Shown here: piece by piece, positions 1 to 12,500 of the stretch | How positions within the stretch are numbered: the first letter of the stretch is position 1 | Layout of the letters: each line of letters opens with the position of its first letter | Origin: Drechslerella dactyloides | Taxonomy: Eukaryota; Ascomycota; Orbiliomycetes; Orbiliales; Orbiliaceae | Direction of reading: 5' to 3' | DNA: 64,000 nucleotides | Assembly (NCBI GenBank): GCA_020064725.1 | Contig: JAGTWJ010000003.1 | Coordinates: forward strand, 558,001-622,000 | The notes under the pieces: model-generated | Seen by the model: the letters and a program-made list of their open reading frames with translations, nothing else | Told to the model about the DNA's origin: nothing | The model's database searches: none | Position numbers and translations under genes: made by a program

Positions 1-1445
1 CGTCATAGACCGGTTCCGTGCGTCGCGTGCGCGTCATCACAGCGCATCATCTAACGAACTTTTACGAACCGAATCGAATCTGCTGCCCATTTAGTTACAT
101 CTGTTATCCAGCCATTTTCACCACGCTTGCTTATTTCCGTTACGATATACAATCTACATACCTACCGCCGCAACAGGAAACCTCCCACAGGGAGGACAGA
201 GAAAGCCACCGCATCTGCCTTTTCTTTCTTTCCCTTCCTTACCTATCATTGCACCACCAGTTCATGAGGCCGGTCAATGGCCGTGTATACCGTGAATACC
301 CAAGGTTCTCAGTACCGCGGACTCTCCACTTCCTTCTGTCGTTCCAAGCCTTTCCATCAACATCACATATCACACTTCATTGCATCGCATAGGCCGGCGT
401 TGGCGTTATCTTTTATCCTTTATTATCATTCCTTTCTTCGTCTCTCTTTGAAAAGTCGCTGTTACCGTTCGGTCTCGCGATAGACCTAGTAAGCTCCGGC
501 GTCGCCGACTTTTTGTGTAATTTACATATGCGCGCGAATATGCCGCATTTCGTACGCCTGCGCGCACCGCGCGACGAAGCAACAGACATCATGACATAAA
601 TTAAAGAAATAAAATATTGATCAATACCACCTAGAAATCTAGCCCAAGATACTAGTAGTGACCTAGCATCCCCGATATCGCACAACAATCATCACACATC
701 ACGATATATTACAATCGCGTCCAGAGCTCGGTGAAGTAATGGGAAAGATATAGTGAACATTAACACCGCCGTTCATGCATTATGTGTATCCTATCGATCC
801 TAAAATAAATATCCAACGGACGTCTGAATCATCTCTATCTGTAATGTATATCGTACTCCATCCGTCCATCGTATCATCATCCTTCCCTCCTCTCACCTCC
901 CCTCCCTCCCCTCTGCACAACATACATATTATCATTACCATTCACACAAATATAGGAAAAAGTATTCCTGCAAACACAAAAGAGAAAATAGATATAGAAA
1001 TAGAAAAAATCCCATGTAAGCAAGCCATGCGTGCATCCAAACTGCGTGATAGATATCCCATTAATCGCAAAACCCACCAACCACAAGCAGGGTAAACAAC
1101 AGCCATTGCAATATAAACGAAGTCAAAAACGAGCCCCCAATCATGCATGCAGTACAAAATGCAAACGTTACCATTCAAAAAAACCAGTGAACCGAGCGAT
1201 AAGACGACGACGAAGAGAAAGAAGGAGAGGAAGGAAGAAGGAGAGGAAGGAAGAAGAGAAAGTAAGTGAGTATAAGAAAGCCCAAGATAGATCCCATACC
1301 CAAAGCCAGCCACCAAGAATCGAATATCTCAAAAGAAAAAGAGATAAGAAAAGAGAAAGAAGAAGTATGACAACATCTCCAATCATTACTATTACCCACT
1401 AAGATCGATGCCCATCGACCGCGACTCGACAAAACGCCCCCACCG
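1..1445. other. Intergenic, 3' flank of ArfGAP gene
   Basis: No coding region is supported here. The right end should hold the 3' UTR of the minus-strand ArfGAP gene, whose stop codon lies at 1446-1448. A purine-rich tract (GAAGGAGAGG-type runs) lies at about 1205-1270. The reading frames in this stretch are low-complexity and mutually overlapping, so I leave them out. Confidence 0.6.
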
Positions 1446-4400
1446 TCACCGCATACTATCCAGTATCTGCGACCGCACAATCCTCCCACTCGTACTCACC
1501 CGCTTCCGCAGCCGCTCCTCCTTCTCCCGCTCCTTCTTGCGCTCGTCGCCGCTATGCGAGCCACCTCGGTGACCCATGCCGCTGCCACTGCCATTACCGT
1601 TGCCGCTGCTCCCGGCTCCTTCGCCGCCGCTCGACGTGCCACCGCTGCTGCCTGGCGCACCCGTACCGCTGTTTTCTCCCCCGCCACTACTACTACCGCC
1701 GGCTCGGGCGGATTTGAGCGCAATGTAGCCTCGCGCGGCACTCGACACGGGAATCTTCGTACTCCCGCTCACCGCCGCGATGCTCGCGCCGTTCTGCAGC
1801 AGCAGCTCCGCCATCGGGAACGTCGGCTCCTTCACTTCCTTGGGTGCTCCGTTGCCGTTGCCGCTGCTACCGGACGACGTGGCGTCAGTGGGCACGGCGG
1901 TGGGGACGTCGTCGCGGGGGTCCGCGGCCGCCAGCGCATGGTAGACGATATGCACGCCGCGCCCGTCGGTGAGGTTGGGATTCGCCTTGACCGCGACAGC
2001 GTACACCGCCATCGGGATGTCGTTCGCCTTAACCGCGGCCGCGAGCGTCTCGTCGGGTGTGCTGCCGCCCAGCGCCGTCGAGCTGGGGGCAACGTACATG
2101 CGGCCAATGTACTTTGACGTGATAAACTTGAGGCGTGCCTCGCGCGAGGCTGTCGGGGTAGGTTTATCCTTGCCGTCGAGTCGGGCTTCCCACACGCTGT
2201 TCGACGTCTTGTTGCCGATTTTCACAAGCAGTTCAGTCAGGTCTGGCGTGAACGAGTTGACGTCGAGCGTCAGCGAGCGGACTTTCGAGATGTGCGTGCC
2301 CAGCGAGCGGTGGATGCCCGAGCATTCTGAAAATTTCAACGATTAGCAGCTGCGTCAGGAACTTGGAAACTATATGTGAGAATGAGAACCCACCAATGCA
2401 CAGCACGATGCCCAGGTTAATCGACACCCACTCCGTCTTGACTTGGCTCCCGCAGTCCGCGCAGCTCGAGTTCGCCGGGTCGGCCTCGCGGATCATCTGC
2501 AGCAGCTTCTCGGGATCGTCGTTGAACGTGCTGCTCCGCCGTGGATACGTCGGCCGCGAGCCGACCGTTATCCGCCGCTGCAGGCTGTTCGGCCCAGCCG
2601 GGTGGTTGAGCGGGATCTGGCCCGCGGACAGATGCGACATGTTCTTCCCGCCGAACACCTGCGAGATGTCCTTGCGCATCGGGTCGTCGACGAGCTTGGA
2701 GGCGTCGAACGCCGTGATCGACTTCGAGCCCTCCAGCATGCCCTTGACGGCGTTGTTGATCGCGGTGATCCAGTTGTTCATGTCGTCTTCCGAGGTCGCC
2801 TGGTAGACGCGCTTGTACTGCGGCGTGATCACCTCGAAGCAGAACCGCCGCTCCTGGTTGCGGGCCTCGCGCACGGACGCCATGCGCAGGTTGATCGGTT
2901 CGTTGTGCAGGTCGAGCTTCTCCTTCCAGTTGCTGTACTCGCACAGCTGGCCCGCGGCCAACACCACCCAGTACCTTGATCATTCTGTCAGCGACTGAAT
3001 ATTATCATGTGAATAAAGGGGAACGTACTTGTGCCAATTCACTTTCGGGAGCGCCTTCGGGTCGTGATGCCCACCGGGCCGGCTGAGCGCCCACAGCAGC
3101 CCTTCTTTCCTCCGATCGAGCGTCGACAGGCTGGCGCCGTTCAGGCTCTTCTCCTCAAGGTCTCGGAAGCCCTTGAACTTGGCCGAATCGGGCACCTGCG
3201 TCGGGCTGGAGAGCGAGCTGGGCGTGACTGTAGCCGAGGTCGACGCTGCCGCCACCGTCGTCGTCGAGTCGTTGCCGAGAGGCGGCGAGCCCGAGTGGTT
3301 CGATACGCTCCTGATCGTTGCAGCCTCGCTCTGCGCGGGCTCGATGGGCGTCAGGCTGCTGTCCGTGAGGATGATGGGTAGCGAAGGCGGCGGAATCGCC
3401 GACGACAGGCTGGGTAACGTCGGCGCGGCGTCGTCATCGCCAACGGGAGCTCCCATCTCGATCGCCCGCCGCCGTTCCTCGCGCTCGGTCCGCTGGATCT
3501 TGAATTGCTTCTCTGAGTTCTTAACGTCTTCGATCAGCGCTTCCAGCTGCGGCTGCAAATCTTGCACCCTCTTAGCGGTGTTGAGCAGCGACTTGGACTG
3601 CGCCTCGGCGTATTTCGTCAGATGCGAGACCATCTCCTGTTCCTTGCGGCCGCCGTGCAGATCCTGCATGAAGGAGCCGTAGTCGTGGCGCTTGATTTCA
3701 AAGTTCCGCTTCTTGGCGACGTATTTGCTGTCGCTCTCCGTCTTCTTCTTCTGCGTGACCGAGTCGTTCTTCATGCCCAGGTACCGGCTGACGAACGCGT
3801 AGAACTCGCGGCTCTCTTCGTCGAACTCCTTCTTCTTGGCTTCCGCCGCCTTGATGTCGTAGCTGTACAGCTTGGCCATCGGGTCGATGATGAGCCGCTG
3901 GAGGTGCGATTCGTTCTGTCGCTCGAACCGGAGGATTTCCTTCGCGGCTCGCTCAAAGTAGTCTTCCAGAGCTGGCTTGACGCCGGAGTTATTGTTGGAC
4001 GCGACCTCGCGCAGGGAATCGACGAACAGACTGAGGTGGTCGTTCGACTGGCCCAATGCCGTCTTGGCTTGCTCGGCCCGTCGGAGGACCTTCTTCATCC
4101 GCTGGCGCAAGATCGTCGTCCGCGACTCCATCTCCTTCATAGTGGCTCTAAAAAGCGGGCCATCATCGCCAATGTCGTCATCGCTGGGTCTGTAACTGCT
4201 GTCCTGCTTCCCGCTGGCCTGGGCGGTTGCGAACGGGTGTTCGGAGTTGAGGTCGAAGCCCGGTGTGAGGGGTTCGGATGAGGGCTCGCTGATGGTGCTC
4301 AGGGCGCCGGAGTCCGTGGACACGTTGGAGCTGGCCCGCAGTTTCGGTGTAAGACTTCGCGGGTCGAGCAGGCCGAGGCCGAGGGGTGCGGGCTGGTGTT

Positions 4401-5486
4401 TGTCTGTAGGGATGCGCGGTTAGCCATGGCCCGTCCGATTGGGTGATGGTGTGGAGAGCACCTACTCTGAACCCAGAAGGAAAATTCCACCAGGCGGGAC
4501 AGCTTGTGTGCTCTCTGATCGTACTCGACAAACTTTTGAAACCGCAAATCCAATCAGTCAGGGAACCGCCCACCATCCAGCAGATATGTAAGAAAAAGAC
4601 AACACTCACGGCGCAGGTGTTTCGGTACCCGAACGACCTTTCCGATACGCCCTTGGGCGGCCGCCACTTCCAGCTCCAGGTGAACGAGACGGAGGCTGTC
4701 CCACCGGTCGAATAATCGCCGAGAAAGTCGACGTTGGCGTGCTTGTGCAGGTTCGGGTCGGCGTGGAACTCGCGGGTGACGAGATTGTCGAGCTCCTGCT
4801 GGTTGCTGGAGAGGATGAAGGTCAGGCCGGAGATGTTTGTGTCGCTGGTGACTCCGGCCTCGTCGCGGCGCTGGCGGGCGACGAAGGTGAATTCAAAGTT
4901 GAGCTCGTCCTCGTTGACGAGCTTGAGGAGGATGCCGGGGTTGGCGGCGTTGGGTAGTGGGTCCTGCAAGTCGGGTACCTCGAATTAGCAGCTCGTTTCA
5001 CTTCATGTGATCCAATGAGGTGGCGGCGGCGGCGGATGAAAAGATGTAAGGGAAAAAAAAACAAGGGCCGAATGTATGTGCGTGCGTATGTAGGTACATG
5101 CAGAGATAAGCTTAAGGGTCTGCAGAAGCGGGATGCGTATCGTACTTGGACGTATTCGACGAGAGCGTCGTCTCCGGTTTCCCTTTTGGCGATGGCGCGG
5201 GTGCTTGGGAACGCATTTGGAGAGATTGAGAGGATGGTCTTCTTCTTCGCATTGGAGACGGTGAGCGACGAGACGGATACTGGGCCGGCGAAGGCAGGTT
5301 AGCTAGGGCCAGGAACGGGTGAAAAATAAAAAAATATCATGTCATCTGGATATTTTGGTGTTTCGCAGAGTTTTCGGGCTCGATGTCGAACGAGATCGGA
5401 GGGAGGAGGGTGGAAGGTTTACGTCTTGTCTGGTCGCGCATGAAGACAGCGGCCGGGTCCTCGGGACGGCTTCCAACGATCCCCAT
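1446..5486 (-). CDS. BAR-PH-ArfGAP-ankyrin Arf GTPase-activating protein
   Basis: Seven exons (minus strand): 5486-5423, 5279-5146, 4963-4610, 4532-4466, 4403-3029, 2974-2394, 2326-1446; spliced 3456 nt, 1151 residues. The order matches ASAP/ACAP-type centaurins and fungal Csx2-like proteins. A BAR-like coiled coil spans about residues 290-520. A PH domain spans about 640-750 and carries the conserved helix Trp (MNNWITAINNA). The ArfGAP zinc finger follows at about 835: CADC, 17 residues, CIEC, then SGIHRSLGTH with the arginine finger. A weak ankyrin-like segment lies at about 960-1040, then a Gly/Ser-rich tail. By family knowledge it stimulates GTP hydrolysis on Arf during vesicle budding, at membranes sensed by BAR and PH. 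The start was chosen because exon 1 splices in frame and opens with MGIVGS, a plausible N-myristoylation site. One intron splits the zinc finger between CI and EC. Confidence 0.93.
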
Positions 5487-8150
5487 GGCGGCGGATCCGG
5501 GCAGGTCGGCGCAGGCGTTCGTAGTAGATGCAGAGATGGTCGAGATGAAGAGAGAAGAAAAAGAGAGAGAGAAGGAGAGAAGACTTCTCTCGGGGCGAGA
5601 AAGATGGCGGGTCCCGGATTCGACTCGGGTGGAATGTATCCGAGGGAGTCAGCGGCGGGCGATGATGGGGGCTGTCGAGTCGGGGGAGCAGGCCGGCGGG
5701 CTGGCTACGCCGCTGAGGAATGGGCCTGCGCGTCGGGTGCGAGGGGCATTGGAGGGAGGCGATGGCGATATGGAGGGCGGCGAGGTGGAGGGCGGCGAGG
5801 GACGAGGGCGAGATGTCGAGAGAGGATGAGGTTGTGACGGGCGGTTAGGATGGGGCGTGGGCGAGTGGCAGTTGGTGGTAGTATACTAGCAGCGGTCTGG
5901 GGATATCGCAGGTTTTAGCGAGAGGGGCAGCAAGCAGCGGCGGCGGCAGCAGAACCAGAACAACAGCCGAGACGCAAAGGACCTCAAACTGGAAGCCCAT
6001 CCAGCCGAGCAGGACGGGGCGATTGAAAGGGAGTCGACGGAGTAAAATACACCCAGGAAGGGCTTCTCAGTTGTCATAATCACCAGCGGAGGATGAGTCC
6101 GCAGGAGGGTGGACACAGCGTTTCAGCCAGCACCAATGAACTGTCTGGCCGACGGAGGCTGAGCTCGTTCGAGATACACGCACGCGCGGGCGAAGAAGTA
6201 AACATCGAGCAAGTGAAGAGGAGGACTTCAGACCGGTCGACCTGCTCCGGTCTTTGATTTCTTCCAGGGCCTGCCCGATGCACGAATACGAAACTCCATT
6301 CTTTCATTCACTCGGTGCAGCCGCTGAGAACAGCCTGTTTCGCATGTCGTGCATTCGGGTCAAGCACAAGCACTCCACGGACATGTCATCTTATAACTCG
6401 ACCGGGCACCGTACAGGGGCTTTTCCCGCTGGGATGATTGGGGCTAGCACGCCATGCCATATGCATGCCATGGCGACTTGCGCAACCGCAGGCCAGATCC
6501 TCGCGGCGAGTCGGATCTCAGGGCGCCGCACTGTTCTGCTGTCCCGCCGACGGACGACCGATACCAAGAGTAGGCATTACGTATAATACAATACAATCGA
6601 GTCTGCCAACATGAGCTAGCTGGTATGGTACAGCATGGTACAGCACGGTGGAGGAGCCGTCACACGACAGCCTCGGAAAGCGTTAGATCTGTCCCTTACA
6701 GCTCGCATGCGCCAAGTTGCAATAACGCCGGTAGCACCAGCGCGGACTATTTGCATTTGCATATTTGACATACCGGCATCATACGTACTATGTGCTGTTG
6801 TGGCACCGGCCCTATCTATCTATAGCCGTCGGTGGCAAGCGTGCATGCGCAAGCCGTCGAGCTCCACGGATCGAATAGATCACGAACGGCCGGTCCAGAC
6901 ATCTGACGTCACCGTCCGCCGTCGACCTTTTATAACGGTAGGCCACGTTGGAGGCTGTATACTACTATGTTATATTATACTAGTGTCTCCCGGGTTTTTA
7001 AGTGAGTGAGTCCGGATGCATGCTATCAGCCGTCGCTCCATCGGAGAGAAAAGAACATCAGCAGACGCACGACAGACGGACAGGACAGACCAGATCGGAC
7101 AGCCAAGAGATGGCCTCCGCATACTATATGCAGACAGAACATCACGGGCCTCCTTCGAGAAGGATTCCGCCATGCATGCACGTCGACTACGCCCTGACTC
7201 GAGTCGACGGTCACAGTACTACCAGGACCAGCACTAGCAAGAGCACCTGACTGTCCTTCGAAAGGCTCGTGAAGGACTGCAATGCCGGGATCAAAGACCC
7301 ATCACGACGGTCACAGCTTGTCCTCAGCGGACAGCCTGTCGGTTGTTGGCGTGAGAGCAGGAATACGTACACGTCCACGCAGGCGACGTGTTGCCCGGCC
7401 GTCTGGGAAGAGGAGGTAGTACCTACCTATATGACAAGATCTGGCCGCGGGCATCGCCGGCGGATCGCGACCGCCTCTCCGCCGACGCCGCACAGCAGCG
7501 AGTGGTAGACAAGTGGATACCACACCACCCTCTCCCACGGGTGTTCTGAAGTGCATACGTCCCATATATCCACCGACGACATAGAATAAATGGAGCGGGA
7601 GAGCCGTCGTGGGGACGGCGTTCGACGGAGGATGGACGAGGCTGGGAGACTCCCGCTTAGTCAGCAGTCGACGGTGGTGGTGGGTATGCGTTGTCTGGTT
7701 AGTCAGCCGGCGTGGAACCTGACCCTCCGGCAACACATTCTGGAGCCCCATCGCCGCAAGCAGCGGTAACTACGAAGAAAGTGCTATATCCTCGTTACTA
7801 TGGCCAGCCTCCCGCCCGTCGCCCGTCGCCCGTCCTCTTTTAAGCGACCGCCCAATCCTCTCTCTTCCCTCTCACATCTCCCTCTCTCTCCACAGCATCC
7901 CATCCATCCAGTCTACCCAATACATCCTCATCTCGTCCTCCCAGCCAATTGCATTGCCATCAACCTCGCCCGGCAAACTCTCTCTCGGACAAAAAAGACG
8001 CAGAGCTGCACCTCCAATCACACCTCCTCCTCCAGCTCTCTCACTCAACCTCCAAGCTTCACCCTCTCGGAAGCCTCACCGCATAACATACTTAAATAAC
8101 CATACTACTCATACTTGTATAATATATAATCATAACAAGACTAAGGCAAA
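5487..8150. other. Divergent intergenic region
   Basis: This lies between the start of the ArfGAP gene and the start of the small gene at 8151, so it should hold both promoters. A purine-rich stretch at about 5545-5590 lies in the ArfGAP 5' flank. From about 7855 the plus strand is strongly pyrimidine-rich (CTCTCTCTCC-type), typical of a fungal leader, with a CCAAT at about 7850. I see no coding region that combines a good start, conserved-looking protein and intron signals. Confidence 0.5.
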
Positions 8151-8516
8151 ATGGTCCTCTGCCACGCCCACGCCCAGCTCGACGACTCCTTTGACGAGGA
8201 GTTCGACGTCGCAAACTACAACCTCGCCCAGGTCGCCGAGTTTGAGGCCGCCCGGCGACACCACCACCACAGCCACCATCACAAGATAACAGTTCCGTCT
8301 GCTGCTGCTCCTCTAACCCAGTCCCATGTTTCTCATCTTAGTAGCGATCCCATGCAAATCGACACCATCGTCGCCTCCGCCGCCGTCGCCTCGTCCTCCG
8401 CCGCCGCCAGCAGCCTAGCGCCCTCCCGCAAGCTCAAGCGATCCTGCGACTGCGATGCCGCCTACGAGCACGCCGACGCGTCCGGCAGCAAACGGGTCAA
8501 GCAGGTCGCGTTCTAA
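8151..8516 (+). CDS. Small His/Ser-Ala-rich protein with basic C-terminus, unknown function
   Basis: Single exon, 121 residues. I do not recognise the family with certainty. The N-terminus has an acidic patch (LDDSFDEEFDVANY) and then a histidine cluster (RRHHHHSHHHK) that could bind metal. The middle is Ala/Ser-rich low complexity, with DPMQIDTI before it. The C-terminus has two basic clusters (RKLKR and SKRVKQ) around CDCDAAYEHAD, which looks like a bipartite nuclear localisation signal. The leader is pyrimidine-rich and the start context (GGCAAAATGG) has A at -3. Composition and codon use look like a real expressed fungal gene. Nuclear location is an inference; no enzymatic motif is visible. 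Confidence 0.72.
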   Translation: MVLCHAHAQLDDSFDEEFDVANYNLAQVAEFEAARRHHHHSHHHKITVPSAAAPLTQSHVSHLSSDPMQIDTIVASAAVASSSAAASSLAPSRKLKRSCDCDAAYEHADASGSKRVKQVAF

Positions 8517-9544
8517 CCGGCCTCTCTCTCTCGCTCTGCTCTCTCTGGAAAGAAAGGTCTGCTCGGGGTTCTTTTTCCTTCCCGCTTGATTTCCTTCTTT
8601 CTTTGCTTCTCTTTACCGCTGCTTGACTTGAATTTTTGGGGATTCTCTCGTGATATCTATCTAGGGTCCGTAGCTAGCTCAGCTGCTCACGGCTATTTTC
8701 TTGCTTGCTTGCTTGCTGCTTACTTGCTCGCTCTTCCGGAGTTTGATTGGGGAGTCAGTTCCGCCCGCTTGGTTACCACCCGGCCGCAGAAAGCAACAGC
8801 GGCAGGTTGAAATTTCACACTCTTCCTCGGAAGTTTTAAAAAAGCTAAAACTAATGAACGAATCGGAGATCTATTCATGTCTGTACTTTATTTCTCCTTC
8901 TCATGTCTCTCTTTGTCCGTACGTTTGTTCGCTGTTTCTGCTCGGAAGCTTCGTCGGTCGCTTTCTTCTCTTTTTTCTCTTTCGCTTCTTTGTTCGCGGA
9001 GATGCGCTTCCGGCCTCCCTGCCAAACCAACACCAGGAGGCCCGGCCCTCCGCCGTCACGATCGATGCCGCTTGTCTTTCTCGCTTTCTCCGCGTGGAAC
9101 GCGCTTGGTGCTTCCGCTGATGTATTCTAAACCGTCGGGCACCGTCTCGAAACGATATATCCATAACCATAACTGCTACATGCAAACAAGAATCAAAGAA
9201 ATTAGCCATCAGCCTCGCCAGCTTGCGATGGGAACATGCTACAACGCAAGCTGAAGGCACCAGGCACCCATTCCCACTCTAATCCGTAGTTAGGTACCTT
9301 CCTCGGCGGACGGCAGGCACTGTATACTAGCTGTGCCGTCCAGGAACGAAAGCGCTAGTCGAAACGAGGCGGCGTGGTCTCGTCTCCAGCATCCCCGACC
9401 GTCGATCTAGTCTTCACACCATCCTCCGCTCCGGTATACCGCTAGCACCAAGTAGCGTAGTCGGTGGCCACAACGGATCGGGGAACGACGGAAGACTACC
9501 TACCAACCAAGCTACACCGGCCGGGCTAACGATATATCGCAGTA
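8517..9544. other. 3' flank and start of long gene-poor block
   Basis: The 3' region of the 8151 gene begins with CT-rich sequence. A (TTGC)4 run lies at 8701-8716. The overlapping frames at 8700-9260 are Cys/Phe/Ser-rich translations of pyrimidine-rich DNA and I do not support them as genes. Confidence 0.5.
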
Positions 9545-9573
9545 CCGACGCCGACGCCGACGCCGACGCCGAC
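9545..9573. repeat. CCGACG hexanucleotide microsatellite
   Basis: Just under five perfect copies of CCGACG in a row, followed directly by GACACGACGTGACGCGTCACG, which holds the palindrome TGACGCGTCA. It is not inside a supported gene. Confidence 0.9.
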
Positions 9574-12500
9574 ACGACGTGACGCGTCACGTGGAAGAGA
9601 CACTTGCTAGCTCAGCTCAGCTCATCGCGACTTCGCGATTCAGCCAAGCGAGGAGAATGTCCGACCGGTCGAGCTAAGTAAGTGCGTCGCATCGCATCGG
9701 GCAGCGAGGCTACATCCACCCAACTGGAAACGGCAGGTGATATGCAGGTATGCAGCGTTCAAACCTGCAGAGGTGCACTGCTGAGTGTGGAGGTTTTGCG
9801 CCTTCCGCAACGGTGCCTTATGCCCGTGCTACATACATACATGTGCATAGATACATACATGCAGGAGACAACGCAGTTTGTGTCGGAAAAATGAATGAAT
9901 TACCGGTTTCGCTTATGCGGATGCGCATCGAGAATAGTAGAATCAGGGATGGCAGTACTAGATTAGAAGGATCTATAGATCTAATGGGTGTAAATCTAAA
10001 TGGAAGGAGGATATCTAATCTGTCTATTTTACCACTTTACTAAACGTATACGAACACATCCGGCCAAGCTAGCGCAAGCTTATAATTTAGAAAAAGGGGA
10101 GTATGAGGTAGTGAACAGTTAAATACTACATGGGCCGAGGATGTTTCGAATGCTGATATGTTGTAATACGATCAATGCTGTATACATGCATTCTAATCGG
10201 ATATAAAATATTGTCTCGTAAATCAGACGCCCTACTTTGATATAATATTACGGTGACTCCAGCGACATCCGTGTACGCGTGTGCGATCCTGTCTTGATTA
10301 AAATATAATACATGTGATTCGGAAACATATACCAGCATGAATTGAAGAGGACACGAATATATACCGCTGTAGCTTCATAACTGTCATCCAGTAGGTGAAT
10401 TTTGCCCTGTCCGATGAGATATATTATTTGAGAAATGCAACATCGGGTCTTCGAGTGACGGGTGATGCGACATTTTGTAGCATGTATGTAGCTGGGCATT
10501 CGAGCTTCGACGATGTCTTGATTAGCTCGCTGTTAACGTTCGTGTATAATTGTATTAAATGCAGCATGCATACGCCTGCATCAGGATAGGCCAGTGTGAC
10601 TGGAGTAGAGTAAATAAAGTAAGGTATACAACATCGACAGCCGCAGTGGTTTGTGTACTGTCTTTGTCATATGGATCGCTTCTCGCATCATATATCGTGA
10701 TCATTTTTTAATATGCGGTGCGTAATGCCATAGATCGTGAATCTTGCAGACGGCGAGAGGGCACTCATCGCTCCACCGCCTTTTACATGCATGCGCGCGT
10801 GCATACGTGGTGGTCAACGTGTGCTGATTAGCCTAGTCGCCGCAATCGTACGTACGCACCCACACGTCGCATCCGGTTCGAGAACGTATGTCTCGATTAA
10901 ATCGACGACCGACGGGAATTCATAAGATAATCCCAACAAAGGTATCTACATATTTGATCATCTTCGTATCTTGCGATTGAGAGGCGATTCGGACTGGTGG
11001 AGGTAGCAGACATAGTATACAGTCCCAGCACATGCAGCTGGTCGGTGAAATGCATTGCACGTCTTCCGTACGTCTGGCTTCACCCGCTGGTCATCTTTTG
11101 TGGTACGATATGAGCTGCATGCTTGGGCGTAGTGATGCGTCGTATAGCGGCTGTCGGTTGACTGGTGCATGTCAATCGGTGTGTATTTTTGGCGTCATAG
11201 GCGGGACGCGGTTGATATAATGGTGACATTATGGGGTCTTTGATAATGGTAGAAGTGATTGATGTCATAAGCAGTGTATGGTTATGCGTTCGAAAGATCT
11301 TCGCGGATGAGGCCATGTATGATAGCTCGATGGGACCGATTGTACCCGTCATCATAGTGTCTGATGATGAGCTGGTATATTTCATAAATTGAAGCTAGAG
11401 GTACCGCGACTGCAGATATTCCGCTCATAAGTTTTCTGCGAAGTCTATGGGTTTCAACATCTGCTCAGACGGGTTATCCGGCTGATGTATACAGGTATAT
11501 ACGTATATCGATCGTATAGACGGCTGGCCGGCAGACTAATCCATGATATCGGAACATGAATGTGATGATGTAATAGCCTCCGACATGTCTTTGCCTCGAA
11601 ACCTTCAGGTTCGTTTTCGTCTCCGTCCAGTGACAAGCGTACGCGCATCAATCAGCACGATGCAGTTGCAGACTGTAGTACTATTCTTGTATATATAAGA
11701 GCATTTCTCAACTGGATCTGAAGGCGCTTGGTCATCGGAGGATTTTTGATAGTTGTGCAACCCTTTGTATTCATAGGCAGCATGACCGACATCCAAGATT
11801 TCTAATGCAGCCCGATACCTCATCTACGGTATCATATACAAGGATGCCGGGTTTGTATGCCCATGTATAGTTATCGATACGCTTGTAACTTTGAACGTTG
11901 TCTTGTGGTAGGTATCATGGTGAATTATTCTGGCATCATCGTTTGCATCAGTCTCTTTATTCCATGTGATATACCGACTTGCAGTATTCTTGTGTCCGGT
12001 CTCAAGTTCATCAGATAGTAGGCTACAGCTTTGTACGCAGCGTATTGCATCTTATTTCCGTCCGAATCTTGATTAGTTCCAACGAAGCAGTCGGTGGATA
12101 ACTTTGAAAGGTATGTAATTTTCAGGCCAGCACATTCGATGTGGCGACCTGTTGAATATGTTACCGTCCAAAATCGGTCGAAACATTTAAAAGACTGCCT
12201 TGTGCGCGGTGTGTTAAGCGATATTTGTTCGTAGCTGAGATCATTCAGACGAAACATAGATCGGGCAGGTAACGCCATGGATATCCTCGTAGTACCGACG
12301 GTCTTTGATGAAGTCGTATGTAGATGCATGAAATTAAGTCCATCAGGTGTCGGGTATGGCGTCCATGCAAAGATACATGGTCACATGAATATCATAGTAA
12401 ACCGCGATCATGCGATGCTAGTGTCTTCCCTCGGTGGCTTCATGTTCCGTGTTCTTTCGTCCATCTCGACTATTGACATGCGGATAATGGTTATAGTCGG

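Noticed and set aside
3562..4281. 239-codon plus-strand frame over the ArfGAP BAR exon
   Set aside because: Antisense shadow, Leu/Val/Arg-rich without any domain; the minus frame is supported by BAR, PH and splice borders.
5618..5650. tRNA-like T-arm (CCCGGATTCGACTCGGG)
   Set aside because: The stem pairs, but the loop is shifted by one against the TTCRANY rule, and no D-arm, anticodon arm or acceptor stem can be drawn upstream.
7311..7751. 146-codon minus frame between ArfGAP and the 8151 gene
   Set aside because: Arg/Thr/His-rich random composition, no domain, overlapping plus frame of similar quality.
7800..8099. 99-codon frame just upstream of the 8151 gene
   Set aside because: Translation of a pyrimidine-rich leader (Pro/Ser/His-rich). 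It could act as an upstream ORF only if transcription starts before 7800, which the leader pattern does not suggest.
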